A program made the position numbers and the translations under genes. From the NCBI GenBank assembly GCA_015178975.1, contig WHVD01000137.1, forward strand, positions 156,299 to 220,298: 64,000 nt of DNA, given 5' to 3'. The stretch is from Hysterangium stoloniferum. Its lineage: Eukaryota; Basidiomycota; Agaricomycetes; Hysterangiales; Hysterangiaceae. How positions within the stretch are numbered: the first letter of the stretch is position 1; each line of letters starts with the position of its first letter. The notes below the pieces were generated by a model. That model worked only from the letters and a program-made list of their open reading frames with translations. It was not told where the DNA came from and ran no database searches. Positions 36,522 through 47,895 of the stretch are shown here, one piece after another.

Positions 36522-38811
36522 ATGGCGAAACCACCTGATTTCGACACCAAGTTGAAAGAGCTTGGTCATGCGCTGGACGAGAGTCGAGCTTCAGTCGACA
36601 AGAGTAACGCAAAAAAAGGCCGCAGTGGTCAGATAAGTAAAATTTCTAGAGACAATTCCTGCGGTCTATTCTAACGTTCGATTCAGTAAATACCGCCGCC
36701 GAGGCAAGCAACGCTTTGAACGACAACAATTTCCAAGAAGCCAAGTCCACCACCGTTGGCCTTTGATCAAAGATCAGCTTAGGGACTTCTCCGCCTACAG
36801 CGACCATCTACTATCAGTCCTGGATGAGCTTAGTAAATTTCATTCATGTATTTCCGGTATCTGAATTCTGCCCATCTTGGTGCTTTCAGTGAAGACACTG
36901 ACTTACCATAAGTTGCTTTAATGCCCTTTAAGCTTGTCATAAACCTCTTAATCGCACACCAAGATAATGATCAAAAGGTTATCGCTGTCCATTGTACAAT
37001 GAGCAAAATGATGTCGACACTGAAGTTGTGAGTCTCCTCATCTGATTGATCAATAACAAACTGAGTCCATTTCCAGGCTCAAAGATGTCTCAAGTCCAAC
37101 GGAGGTTGCTCGCGATGGGATGACGATTGAAAATCGCATCAGCGAAAGAATGCACTGAATTATAGAGTCTATCCAAGATTGCATGAAACTTTGTCATAGT
37201 TGTATGAATCATCACACCGCGAGTGAGTTACGCTGTTAATGTGTTAATGTGTTAACTCATACATGCTTTCAACCGCAATTTTAGTTAACCTTCTCACAGA
37301 CCTTAGTGGCAACTCAAATTTACAGAAGTCACTGAAGCATTTGCCTCAAACAGGACTGCTGGAAGACATCCAGTTGCACGTAAGCATCAGCATCGTGTCC
37401 ACACGGTCCACTTTAGCCGCTATGGAGGGAAACATCTCTTTACTAATGAAAATGATATTCGAGCTCTTACGTTCCCAAGGGGAGCGTGACATGGACGAGT
37501 TCATTAAGAACCATGGCGGTGTTGAGGTTGTATCTCGAAATCCCAATCTTCTCGACACACTTCTTCGCCGTCTTCAAAGGCAGGCCCCTGACATGCCTGG
37601 AAAACGCCAGAAGGACGATTCAGGCATGACTGTTACAAAATTGCAAGAGCAACTCCGGGTGGATGTTGAAGTCATTATAAAAGACAACTCCAAGGCGTTT
37701 GAGCAGCAATGTGAGGTGATTCAGATTGATGAGGTTGTGAAGAGGGCGTCTGACCGGACCATTGACACTATCCGTGAGGGGGCACACGACACGATAAAAC
37801 ACCTTTCCAGGATTCCACTGCATTTGATGGTTTTCGGGGAGGTGGCTTTGTCTTGAAATGGAGGCATTTATTTTGGCTGTTGGATCCAGAACTAGAAGGT
37901 GATCGGCTGAGAATACTGTGGAATTTTGCATATCGTGTAGCGAGACAAGCACGTCAGCTTTCCTGGTCTGTCTTAAAGGACGCAAGGGATAAAAGGCGAA
38001 AATACATCAGCCTTGTGATACGAAAAAACACAAACTAGGATGGAAGGCTGGAGGATGAGGACCTAGTGGAATGGACCAATTTGCACAAGAACACTCCCCC
38101 CGAATATCTGTGATTTTGGAGTGCAATGGCAGCATTGCCCAGCGTCGTCGCATCCTACACTCCTCCGTCATCATTTTTTAATAATTCTTTTATTGCTCAT
38201 TTTCAGTTCCCTATTTTTAGGATAGTCTACTGCGATAAATGCAGAGTTGCTCCCATTGAGGGAGCAAGGTTGATCTGTCTGACGTGTTCTGAAGAGGAAC
38301 TTGATACTCTGGATCTCTGTTTCAATTGCATGGATAAGCCAGTGTATCGGGGGGGAAAACACAGCAAAACTCACCATCCTCTTCATCCGCCGTTGCAAGT
38401 ACGCAGGATCTTACCAAATCGTTACGGATATGATGCGAGGAATAAGTGCACTCAATGTCGCAAGCCCGTGAAGCACCCTTTTTGGTGCTGTATAACGTGT
38501 AAAGGTGTGTCCACTCCGTTTCAACTTAAATCACGTGGATTAACATAGACATTTTCAAGTCGTTCATTTGCCTTGAATGTAATAAGGCAATAGAAGAGGC
38601 CAAGCCGTGGCAATGGGAGCATCGACCAGTCCCTGACTCGGATGGCAAGCATAATTGGGCACACAGACTAGGCTTGATCAATCGTGACCAGGCACCTGCA
38701 GCACAAACTTTGGAAGAGCGTTTCACTCAAGAGAATGCTAAACTTCATGACAGATTAACCGGTATCGAAACGTTGCTCTCAGAAATATGCGCGGCTATTG
38801 TGAAACAATAA
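36522..38811 (+). pseudogene. Second copy of the helical-bundle/ZZ gene, deleted and with stops
   Basis: It begins MAKPPDFDTKLKELGHAL and follows the exon order of the 29856 gene. An in-frame TGA replaces an Arg codon at 37156..37158, the second exon is frame-shifted around 36730..36770, and the helical middle and beta segment are deleted (junction about 37800). The ZZ part survives: CDKCRVAPIEGARLICLTC, LDLCFNCMDKPVYRGG and CRKPVKHPFWCC. The segment after the second cluster is shortened. No complete product is possible. Confidence 0.88.
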
Positions 38812-39330
38812 GAAAGTTGCTCTTGTAATTTACATTTAGGTTGGCTCCGTTTCGATAGCGTAGTGGTAGACCCATAAACTTGTGTATATAAATATTCAGT
38901 GTGAAATGTCTGTGTGGCACTTTGGAATGGCATTAAGCAATTTAATCTAATTGACACACACTTCAACTCCCAACCCCAGTGCGTGAACCTTCTCTGAAGC
39001 TGTAAACTTGGTGGCTTACTACAGATGTAGTCTCATAACGGGTATAATTCCCCCAGGCATTTCTAAATACCCGGTGGATATATAGACAATGCAAAGACCG
39101 AGTTTTATTATAAAAAATTGTTTTAGTATATGTGAGCATAGAGAGATAACTAAAACACAAGTAAAACTACTCAGGAGTATGTTTGGCCCACCAGCCCGGG
39201 CGTATGGCGAAATGAACCGGGTCAGGCGTGGCATTGAAGAGGAACACCCGGCGTCTGGCCCAGTATTTGATGGAAAACACATAATACCTAAGGACGACTG
39301 TGAATATGTTGTGGCAATACCAATTCTCAC

Positions 39331-41691
39331 ACACATTCATTAAATTCTTCCAAATCGTCCTCTCATTGCACTGCATGGCCATTCCTTCTGTTTGCTCATT
39401 TCACACATTCTCCTAAAGTTAATTACCCTTCAATTTGCAATATTTTTGAATATATTTTCTGCCGTTTCTACTAGTTAATAAATTTAATAAATGTATCAAA
39501 GCGTGCGTAGAGAAGCTAGTCGAAGAATGCTAGCTAATAAACATCCAAGGTAGCATGCATACTTCCACTTGACTTTTTTTTCTATTGTCTGTATTGATCC
39601 TCACCTAGCCTCAAACAACGATGGCTAGTGGGTATGTGAGACACCTAGCGTAGCTAGTTGGCGCACGAGATGGCTAGCATAGCTAGTGGGCATGCGAGAT
39701 GACTAGCATAACTAGCACACCCCTCGAGATGACTAGTATAGCTCAACTAATTAAAAAAAATCTCACTAAGTATATATACTAACTGGGCATACTACGCAAG
39801 CTATCTAGGGCAGCTGACCATTTCCCATGTCCCTGATGTAGGTTGATTTAATAGAGCTAGCGGCACTTTGAAGTATGATATTACTGTTTAGGCTTAATTT
39901 AACAGAGAACTGCTAATATCTCAAACAAAAAACATCACTTTAAAGATATTCTTACTAACTTGGCATATGGTAAACAAGGAGGGTCGGCCTCAAGATAATA
40001 CCTTTAATAGTACCTTTCAAAGTATTTTGCCATTGACTAATGAAATAATGCACATAGACTACTGTGGACAATTATTCTGATCTAAAGAGTGGGAGAGCCA
40101 GAGAACGCACCTTGCATTATCCAAAACGGGCCTGTGGTTGCGTAGAAGGTAAAAGTGGTGCCGAATTGTTATATTAGCCTGGCCATTTTGTTTCCTAAAC
40201 AGAACAGAATCTTGTTGTCGGCATGACAACAGTCCAATAATGGGATGGCCGAACCAGCATTCCAGGGACCGAATCGTGATCGTGGGAGACATAATATTTT
40301 AGCAATTAGGCAATCACAACTGAAATACTTGATCAAGGCATCCGAGTCGTACTAATAGTTCGGAAATCTTATGGCAATTGGCACCATGACATTGAGTAAG
40401 GAGTCATGATACCTCATGTTGATACTAAGCAAAATAATTGTTAAAATTTCAAATCCGCTCGTATCAACTACGAAAACTGGAAAACTGTGAAAAACCATGA
40501 AGCGAGCTCGGGCTCTGTTTGAGGAATCGGCAGAATATTAATGTCTAAGAGCATTCATGCATAGGGTGTGTTAAGTTTTCGTGGCGCTGCTCTTAGACAC
40601 TTTCCGTTTGTCTGAGTATGTGACTGTTAACTCATTGCAAATGGATGAGGATTAATATTACAAGTCTCATCTATATATACCTAGTAACCGGCTTACTAAT
40701 ATCTCCGTATGGTTCAAGTCCTTGCCGTTCGGTGGCCAAAAATGTAAGTACTCTCTTTCCTGTAAGTACTTCTATGTCAGATATAGTTATGCGCCAGAAG
40801 TTCTCGATTAACTACATCAGGGATTTGGGAGGGTCTACACCCATTATGTAGACTCCCTAGATCTATAGTAAGCTTTGATACCGACTAGTAAATAGGGATC
40901 TCGCGAAAGTGGTGTGTCTAGTCATGTCTAGCCGACCTAGCGAGCTCTCCTCTCTCAGCATTGTTTAACATTAAATGTCTTTAGTTGTCTTTTAAACTCT
41001 GCTAGCCTAATTAGGTTGACTATCCAGTGCTGCCAGCTAAGTGCCTGAATTGCCTTGGCCGACTGCGTTTTTTATTAAAAATAGCATGGGTTGACTTCTT
41101 GTAAATTCACACTCTACAAGGGTTTAATGGACTTGTAATAGAAGTACTTGTGTGTGTGAATCAATGTGTCAGTCAGTGAATCACCTTCTGACATGATAGC
41201 TTTGGTGATAGTTTTGGTGTACACGGATTAAATCATACATTAGCCTCCCTGGACATGGTCCACAAAGGCAGAGGTGAATTGCCTCTAGGAGAAGGCTGTT
41301 TCATCATCAATTCCAACATTTTTTATGCCTCTTCTCGCTTTATGATAGTGACATGGGTGAGATGAAATGCACAGGCTGGAATTCCATGCCGGAATGGAAG
41401 AGCAAGAATCCTCTACCAACTTATGGATTGATGTTAATCATTGCCCAGTCGACACCAGAGGCTTCGACAAGCTCGAATCACCACACAGTTCCCCTGTATC
41501 TAGGACAGCAGTTGGACATAGACGGTCTCAGTCATTTCCTCGGGTGATTTGCCATAAAATGGGGGTCAGATTGATACATTTGTATGATTTTACACCTTTT
41601 TGAGTTTCTGAAATATAAATAAATAGAATAATTACTCGACATAATGAACTGTGCCCAGTTATTTTTTTATTTTACTTCTTCAAGTGTCACT
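39331..41691. other. Accessory intergenic region with a third scrap of the duplication
   Basis: No gene recognised. At 39600..39770 a short degenerate repeat (GATGGCTAGCATAGCTAG type) occurs several times. At about 40432..40580 and 40740..40820 there are pieces similar to 29491..29622 and 29628..29706, i.e. the 5' flank of the ZZ gene, interrupted by about 160 bp of unrelated sequence. The rest shows nothing. Confidence 0.6.
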
Positions 41692-41696
41692 ACATG

Positions 41697-42753
41697 TGTC
41701 AGGAACCGGACAACCCGCCGGCCTCCGGGCCCCCGGACCCCATCCTACATGCTCCCGACCCTCTATATTGTATAGTAACAACCGGAGTTCCCACGGGAGC
41801 CCGCATGTCAACTTGTTTATGCCTGACTCTCTGTACGCACCCCACCTGTCTGCACCTAACCCTCCATGTCTCATACACCAGTCCTCGGACTCCCCCGGAC
41901 TCCGGACTCCACTCTATGTACACCCGACACTCTGTGTCTTATGTACCAGTCACCGGACTCCGACCGGACTCCTGGAACCCCTCTAACAGAGCATAGAACC
42001 CCACTCCTGTTATCTGTCTCTGCGTCTCACACACCAGTCATTGGAAAACCCACCGGACTCCACCGGACCTCCTGCACATCAAGCCTGTCTATACCCGACA
42101 CTATCTTGTGCACCAAGTCACCGGACTCCGACCGGACTTCTGGAACCCCTCTAACTGAGCCCCGCTCCAGTTATGGTTAAATGATCTGTCATGATTCGTT
42201 CTCCGCTCCCGTTCCGTTCCGTCCCTAATTCCCAGTTTAGTATTTACCTGTTTCATTTTATGTTTAATAGTTCTGCCTCTCATTAATACCGGATTTGGTA
42301 TTATTACATTTCACAGTCTATATAAGTCTGCTATATTCATGTACTTAGAATCCAGTTTCAATCTCGAACTAGTTTTCCCCCGAACAAGTTTGATCCTTGA
42401 ACAGTCTCTAGTCCTCTTGTCTGTCTGCACACTCGATTCCCGGAACTCCCACGGGAACTCCGGAATCTATACCTTCCTGTATGCATTCTGTCAGCTCGCA
42501 ATATGGACACCCGAATGAGTGTACGAGGGCACAGCCTATAAGCTGAAGCCAAGTCCATCTCAGTTGTATCACCATATCTTTCTGGTAATTATTCTGATAT
42601 CACCGTTCCTTGTACTAATAATCCCCGGAAATTTCCCGGGACCTATTGCCCGGGGACTCTGTGGGACTATTTCCCGGAAGCAAGTGTGTGTTCGGAATAG
42701 TTACCGGAAACCTCCGTGGGACTATCCATGGAGCTTTGTTCGGGAACTTAACA
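41697..42753 (+). repeat. Solo LTR (1,057 bp) with 5-bp target duplication
   Basis: It starts TGTCAGGAACC, ends GGAACTTAACA and is flanked by ACATG at 41692..41696 and 42754..42758. It shares GCACAGCCTATAAGCTGAAG (about 42529) with the solo LTRs at 6812 and 54147. It is rich in CCGGACTCC-type repeats in its first 450 bp. Confidence 0.92.
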
Positions 42754-42758
42754 ACATG

Positions 42759-43513
42759 ATCGCTCATAATACTCGGGAGAAATGGCATCACCATGCGCCA
42801 TGGCCTTCAACTCTCTCACCACCATAGGTTTCCTCACACCCCTCTGCGGAATGAACGGGGAGTTCCCCTTCATGAGGTGCACTCGGAATAAAATCTCCTG
42901 TATAATGTGCATTTCCGACGTCTTCGATCACAGAATTTCCAATACTGCGTACCACCTCTTGGAAGGTAGTGACCACGAGATTGTTGGTCGGATCGATTGC
43001 GTCACACGACGAGTTTAATTCTCGCACATCAAGAAAGAAGTGGCAAATGAGGAGGGTGGATATGCTGCAGTTGCCATTAAGAATTTAGAGAGAACATAAA
43101 TGCGATAAATACTTGCGAACTCTCCATGTTTGTACCGATGCCTGAAAATGAGGTCTATTTTAGGTGTGAGATGAGTAGGTGATATTAAATTCACAGAGAA
43201 GAAAAGAGACTCACTGAGACAAACTTGGCAGAAATGCTATAGTATCAGTGACAGAGGGGGAAAGGAGTGGTAATTCCAAACCTTATCCGTGATTATGCTC
43301 TGTAAATTCCATACGAAAATTACACTAAAAAAATCAAAATCAACATTTCATCAACTAAACTCAGTTAAATTTAGTACTGACACAAATCGGAGAACACCTG
43401 CAATTAATATGGACAGTGTCTTAAGGAACATGTACGGTGAGGGGGGCGAGCTGCCCATTCTTTTTGATTTAGCTAGGTGATATCGAATAATGTATGTACA
43501 GTATATATATGGT
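42759..43513. other. Flanking stretch between the solo LTR and the Crypton, no gene seen
   Basis: No coding frame of substance. It must contain the 3' end of the Crypton, but Cryptons lack terminal inverted repeats and I cannot place its border. Confidence 0.4.
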
Positions 43514-45892
43514 TTAGACTATTGCGCTTGATTCCAGAGAGCGGTACTTGCTGTTTCGTGGCTTGGAGAGACCCTTAGCCTTCCGGTCACGTTGAATTGC
43601 ATTAAATAATGCCGTGAATCCTTCCATGGCTTCAGGCCAGGCCTGACGAAATGCAGCTTCGTCACCCTTAAACCTGGGGGAAAATATCGTGTTGTTAACA
43701 TTTGAGCCTCTTTTCCTTTTTTTTTTTTTCCGAAACATACCTTTCAAGGAACTCAGTCGCAACAAGTTTGTGCTGATAGTACACCTGTCCGTACATTTTC
43801 TTATATCTGCCTTTTATCCATTTTTGATTCCAGTCTTTGAGTGGAGGTGAGTTCTTGACACTCGGGTCACCTTTCAACCAGTGATCCACCACTTGTCTCC
43901 ATCTGGGTGGCACATCCAGACGGTCCTTTCTCGGCTTTATGATTTTAGGGATGCGCAAAAACACATCTGGCTCATCTGGGCTCTGCGAAGAACTGCCACC
44001 ATTCACTTCCCACTGTGATCTCGACACCGCCGGTTGAATGCCAGTGGAAGATGGCATCGTCGAACTGCACGTGCGCCGCTCCCCATGGTGCGCTGCCCCG
44101 TCACAAGTTGCACTCGGGCATCTATGACTATGACATGTTGTTGCCTGGAAATTTTGGGCAAATTCATCAAGTCCCGCCTTGAGAATCTGTGTCATGGATG
44201 CAACGGTGGGCACTTGCAGACTGCCACTCTCATTGAGGAGGGATGTGCTCCTCTCAGACTTTATAGGATGTAATGCATCCCCATGACCGTCCTCGTAGTG
44301 GTAAAGTTCATCCAGTAAGTATCGAATCAACGTATCTCGCTGTTGTTATACACATATAATATATGTATAATTTAATAAATAAATAAACCACTGATAAGGA
44401 AAGGATACATTGTAAGATACTTACGTGTTCGCCCTGAGTCCATCCACCCCACCAGCGGATTGTTGTGAGACTCCAGCATTTGCCGATCGGTGCATACATG
44501 AATCTATACTGTGCGCCACCTCGACGAAAGCAGTGGGTCGTTAATCGGGTGGTACCCAACTCTATATTGGCACCTTCCGCAAACTCGTCAAGCCACTTTT
44601 GGATTGTATTGTGAGATATGGGCACCTCAGGCTGTACAGTGCCCGTTGAAGTTACACTTGGAAATATAAAATCATTTGGCTCCAGTTCACGACCATATAC
44701 GAAAGCTTTGAGAAAGTTCATCCAAATATTCATGTGGAAATGCATGTCTACTGAAGGCATCTCTGGTTGCAGATGAATTTCGTATTTATGGCCTGGATAG
44801 AACAACTATGTATGTATCAATTTGATTAGATTAATTAAATTATCAAAAAGGACATACTCTCAAGATCACCCTCTCGACTCATTTGATGTTGCCAGCCTTT
44901 TCGCTGCTCAAGGTGACATTCGTCGTATTCCCACTGATACTCATCCTGCGTTCGCATGTGCTGCTTATAGTGTTTGGCTCGGAGTTTCGCAAGTTCAAAG
45001 TTCCTGCACACTAGTAAGAATGTATGTGTATATATAACAATTGGTGGTGCCACCTACCTTGTCCAGAGTGTCCAACCGCTGGAAGCAAAAGCTCGCATCA
45101 ATAGGTGCTTTGTCACTTTGAGTCGCACTTCCACAAAATGGTTTAAGGAGGGTATGATTGAAGAAAGCACTTCTTGTGGGCATTCCTGTTCAGACCAAGC
45201 CATTATACGGTCCATATATTCCTTTGACATTGCTGCAGAATGCTGCCGTTCCCCTAGAGCGGCATCTCTAGCAATTACAGCATTGACAATCTCTCTGACC
45301 TCAGGGGCATGTGCTGGATTCCCTCTTGCAATTTTCTTTTCTGGGTCCCAATGCCATTGCCCACGATATAATCCATTTGGATCCCTGCAAATTTATTTCA
45401 AATGCTGCGTGATCAACCAATTTCCCAGAAAGACAACTCCCAAAGCACTCACGAATTATCCCAGAACTTCTTCCAAGCTGCATGAGTTTGTTCTGCAATC
45501 CCCTTCTTTGATTCCTTCCCATTGAAACTCTTTGTGAAACATCTCGTAGCTATGAACAGTGTCAAGGCTGCAGGTGAAGCTCTGTTTGGTGTCTTTTCAA
45601 ATGCGCTCCGCAATTCTTCCAGTGTCCAACTTTCGGAGGGTTCAGCTATATCTAGGCAGCCAGGTGGACACTCGAAAGATGCCTCAGCTTCGAGTTGCCC
45701 TTGTAGCCACTTTTGGGCTTGATGGAGAGCTCTTTCATAGGAGCCGATAGTACTCTGAGCGAACCCATGTTTGTCCTTCGAGGCCTCTGCAGTAGATATG
45801 AGGGTCTTTAATGAGAGTTTTTCTGTTGCTGTTTTTCTGTCACTTGATTTCTTGGAAGTTACAGAGCATTTGTTTCTATGAGCTGCAGGCAT
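43514..45892 (-). CDS. Crypton tyrosine recombinase with GCR1_C-like DNA-binding domain
   Basis: Six exons, complement(43514..43673, 43741..44339, 44425..44792, 44858..45003, 45058..45384, 45453..45892), join in exact phase to a 679-residue protein with no stop. An N-terminal SAM-like helical region (about 40-150) precedes the recombinase core. The core has THCFRRGGAQ (the H-x-x-R box), RWWGGWTQGE (the H/W position) and RDTLIRYLLDEL (candidate catalytic Tyr). The first catalytic Arg is probably in the segment around LLMRAFASSGWTLWTR. The C-terminal region (RWRQVVDHWLKGDPSV, PPLKDWNQKWIKG, YQHKLVATEFLERF) resembles the GCR1_C DNA-binding domain that fungal Cryptons carry. Cryptons move as DNA by a single recombinase without RT. 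The intact spliced frame suggests recent arrival or domestication. Family assignment rests on these motifs. Confidence 0.82.
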
Positions 45893-46036
45893 GGTGAAAA
45901 TTTGCCAGTCGACGGATCCTTTCTAAAGACTAACTATACTCAGAGATTGTCTCAGTCATTTTGGTCATTCAGGCATTTTCTATTATTTGATTTATGTATA
46001 ATACCACATTTGATAGGTACCTGCTCTTCTATGGTA

Positions 46037-46260
46037 CTATTTGATCCTGCAAACTCGTGAGGACAACATCCTTGAAGAATTCATCCACCTGAACTCCCTG
46101 AGACAACCACAGCAATCTCCTAATCTCTCTCTCAAATGCGCCCCTTTCGCAAGATTGGTGAAGCCAGCTTCTCTGAAGTCTTCACAATAGGTTAGACATA
46201 CTTTCATATGGTCGCCCGAATAACACTCAAGCCAGCATCGATGTTCACCATTCCAGGTGC
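46037..46260 (-). other. Short coding-like minus-strand frame next to the minisatellite
   Basis: The frame reads CYSGDHMKVCLTYCEDFREA, then GFTNLAKGAHLRERL and a stop at 46037. It then runs upstream into the minisatellite. Composition looks coding but I do not recognise it and see no start outside the repeat. Confidence 0.2.
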
Positions 46261-47895
46261 GGGTGCGTTGGTGTGGGTGCGGGTGCGTAGGTGCAGGTGC
46301 GTTGGTGCGGGTGTGTTGGTGCGGGTGTGTTGGTGCGGGTGCGTTGGTGCGGGTGCATTGGTGCGTAGGTGCACTGGTGCGGGTGCGTAGGTGTGCTGGT
46401 GCATTGGTGCATAGGTGCGGGTGCATAGGTGCATTGGTGTGGGTGCGTAGGTACATACGTAGGTGCGGACACGTGGGTGTGTTGGTGTGAGGAGTATGCT
46501 TTTACCACAGTATCATTGTGGTAAAACACTCCTTTTATTTCATTTATATTTTACATATTTTATTCATATTTTTCTATCTTTATATTCTTCGAAACTTGCA
46601 TATTTCATTAGTTCGAAGCATTGTGTATACTTGTGGGTGCACTCAGCACCAATTAGAACTCAGACACACTTTAACCCAAGAACCACCACTCGTAAGACAC
46701 AAACTAGGTCTACTACGAGCGGTGATCAGGGTAACGTGTCAGCTACTGCATAAGTAGCAATATCTGAACTACTAAACACTTCTGGCCTCGAACTATAACA
46801 GTCGAGGCCTCCACTCGAACCATCGCACTCGTTGACTCCTTCGTCATCTTGTGCTCTTTCTCTCATTTTCTCTTATATTGCACCGAATAGGTCAATATCC
46901 TCCTTTTCTACTCATTTCTTCGTATATAGAATGGTCTGAACTTCTACCACTCTTCACAGTTGGTGCAGGTGCGTGGGTGTGTTGGTGAGGGTGCGTAGGT
47001 GCGTGGGTGTGGGTGCAGAGGTGCAGGTGCGTAGGTGCGGGTGCGTAGGTGTGGGTGCATAGGTGCGGGTGTGTTGGTGTGTTGGTGTGTTGGTGCAGGT
47101 GCGTTGGGTGCGGGTGCGTTGGGTGCGGGTGCGTTGGGTGCAGGTGCGTTGGTGCAGGTGTGTAGGTGCATGGGTGCGGGTGCGTGGGTGTGGGTGCAGA
47201 GGTGCAGGTGCGTAGGTGCGGGTGCGTTGGGTGCGGGTGCATTGGGTGCGGGTGCGTTGGGTGCGGGTGCATTGGTGCATGGGTGCGGGTGTGTGGGTGT
47301 GGGTGCAGAGGTGCAGGTGGGGTGGGTAGGTGCATTGGTGGGTAGGTGCAGGTGCGTTGGTGGGTAGGTGCGGGTGGGTAGGTGCGTTGGTGCGGGTGCG
47401 TTGGGTGCGGGTGGGTAGGTGCGTTGGGTGCAGGTGCATTGGGTGCAGGTGCATTGGGTGCGGGTGCGTTGGGTGCGGGTGCGTTGGGTGCGGGTGCGTT
47501 GGGTGCGGGTGCGTTGGGTGCGGGTGCGTTGGGTGCGGGTGCGTTGGGTGCGGGTGCGTTGGGTGCGGGTGCGTGGGTGCGTGGGTGCGGGTGCGTGGGT
47601 GTGGGTGCAGAGGTGCAGGTGGGGTGCGTAGGTGCGTTGGTGCATTGGTGGGTAGGTGCGGGTGGGTAGGTGGGTAGGTGCGTTGGTGCGGGTGTGTTGG
47701 GTGTGGGTGCGTTGGGTGCGGGTGCATTGGGTGCGGGTGCGTTGGGTGCGGGTGCGTTGGGTGCGGGTGCGTTGGGTGCAGGTGCATTGGGTGCGGGTGT
47801 GTAGGTGCATGGGTGTGGGTGTGGAGGTGCAGGTGCGTAGGTGCCGGTGCATGGGTGCGTAAATGCCCGTGTGTAGGTGCGCGTGCGTAGATGTG
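46255..47895. repeat. TG-rich minisatellite (15-bp and shorter units), split by an LTR
   Basis: Variants of GGGTGCGGGTGCGTT (15 bp), GGTGCG and GGTGCA fill 46255..46485 and 46959..47895. The most regular run is at about 47426..47570, roughly ten 15-bp units. Because 15 is a multiple of three, all frames stay open and give long pseudo-proteins (for example repeated NAPAP or HPTHP on the minus strand). The LTR at 46486..46958 interrupts what was one array. Confidence 0.93.
46486..46958 (+). repeat. Solo LTR (473 bp) inserted in the minisatellite
   Basis: It starts TGTGAGGAGTATGC, ends CTCTTCACA and is flanked by GTTGG at 46481..46485 and 46959..46963. It closely matches the solo LTR at 58275..58748, and its last 40 bp resemble the end of the Gypsy copy A/B LTRs. 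Confidence 0.95.

Larger units (their letters stand above)
35208..39330 (+). repeat. Segmental duplication, unit 2 (internally deleted)
   Basis: Collinear with 28569..35170 but shorter. The junction at about 37792..37805 joins sequence equivalent to 31190 directly to 33330, with short AT-rich similarity at the breakpoint. It holds only the 3' part of SHG1 and a broken ZZ gene. Confidence 0.92.

Noticed and set aside
46255-47895. Telomeric or subtelomeric repeat
   Set aside because: The units are GGGTGC-based and degenerate, not TTAGGG, and the array is flanked by ordinary sequence on both sides.
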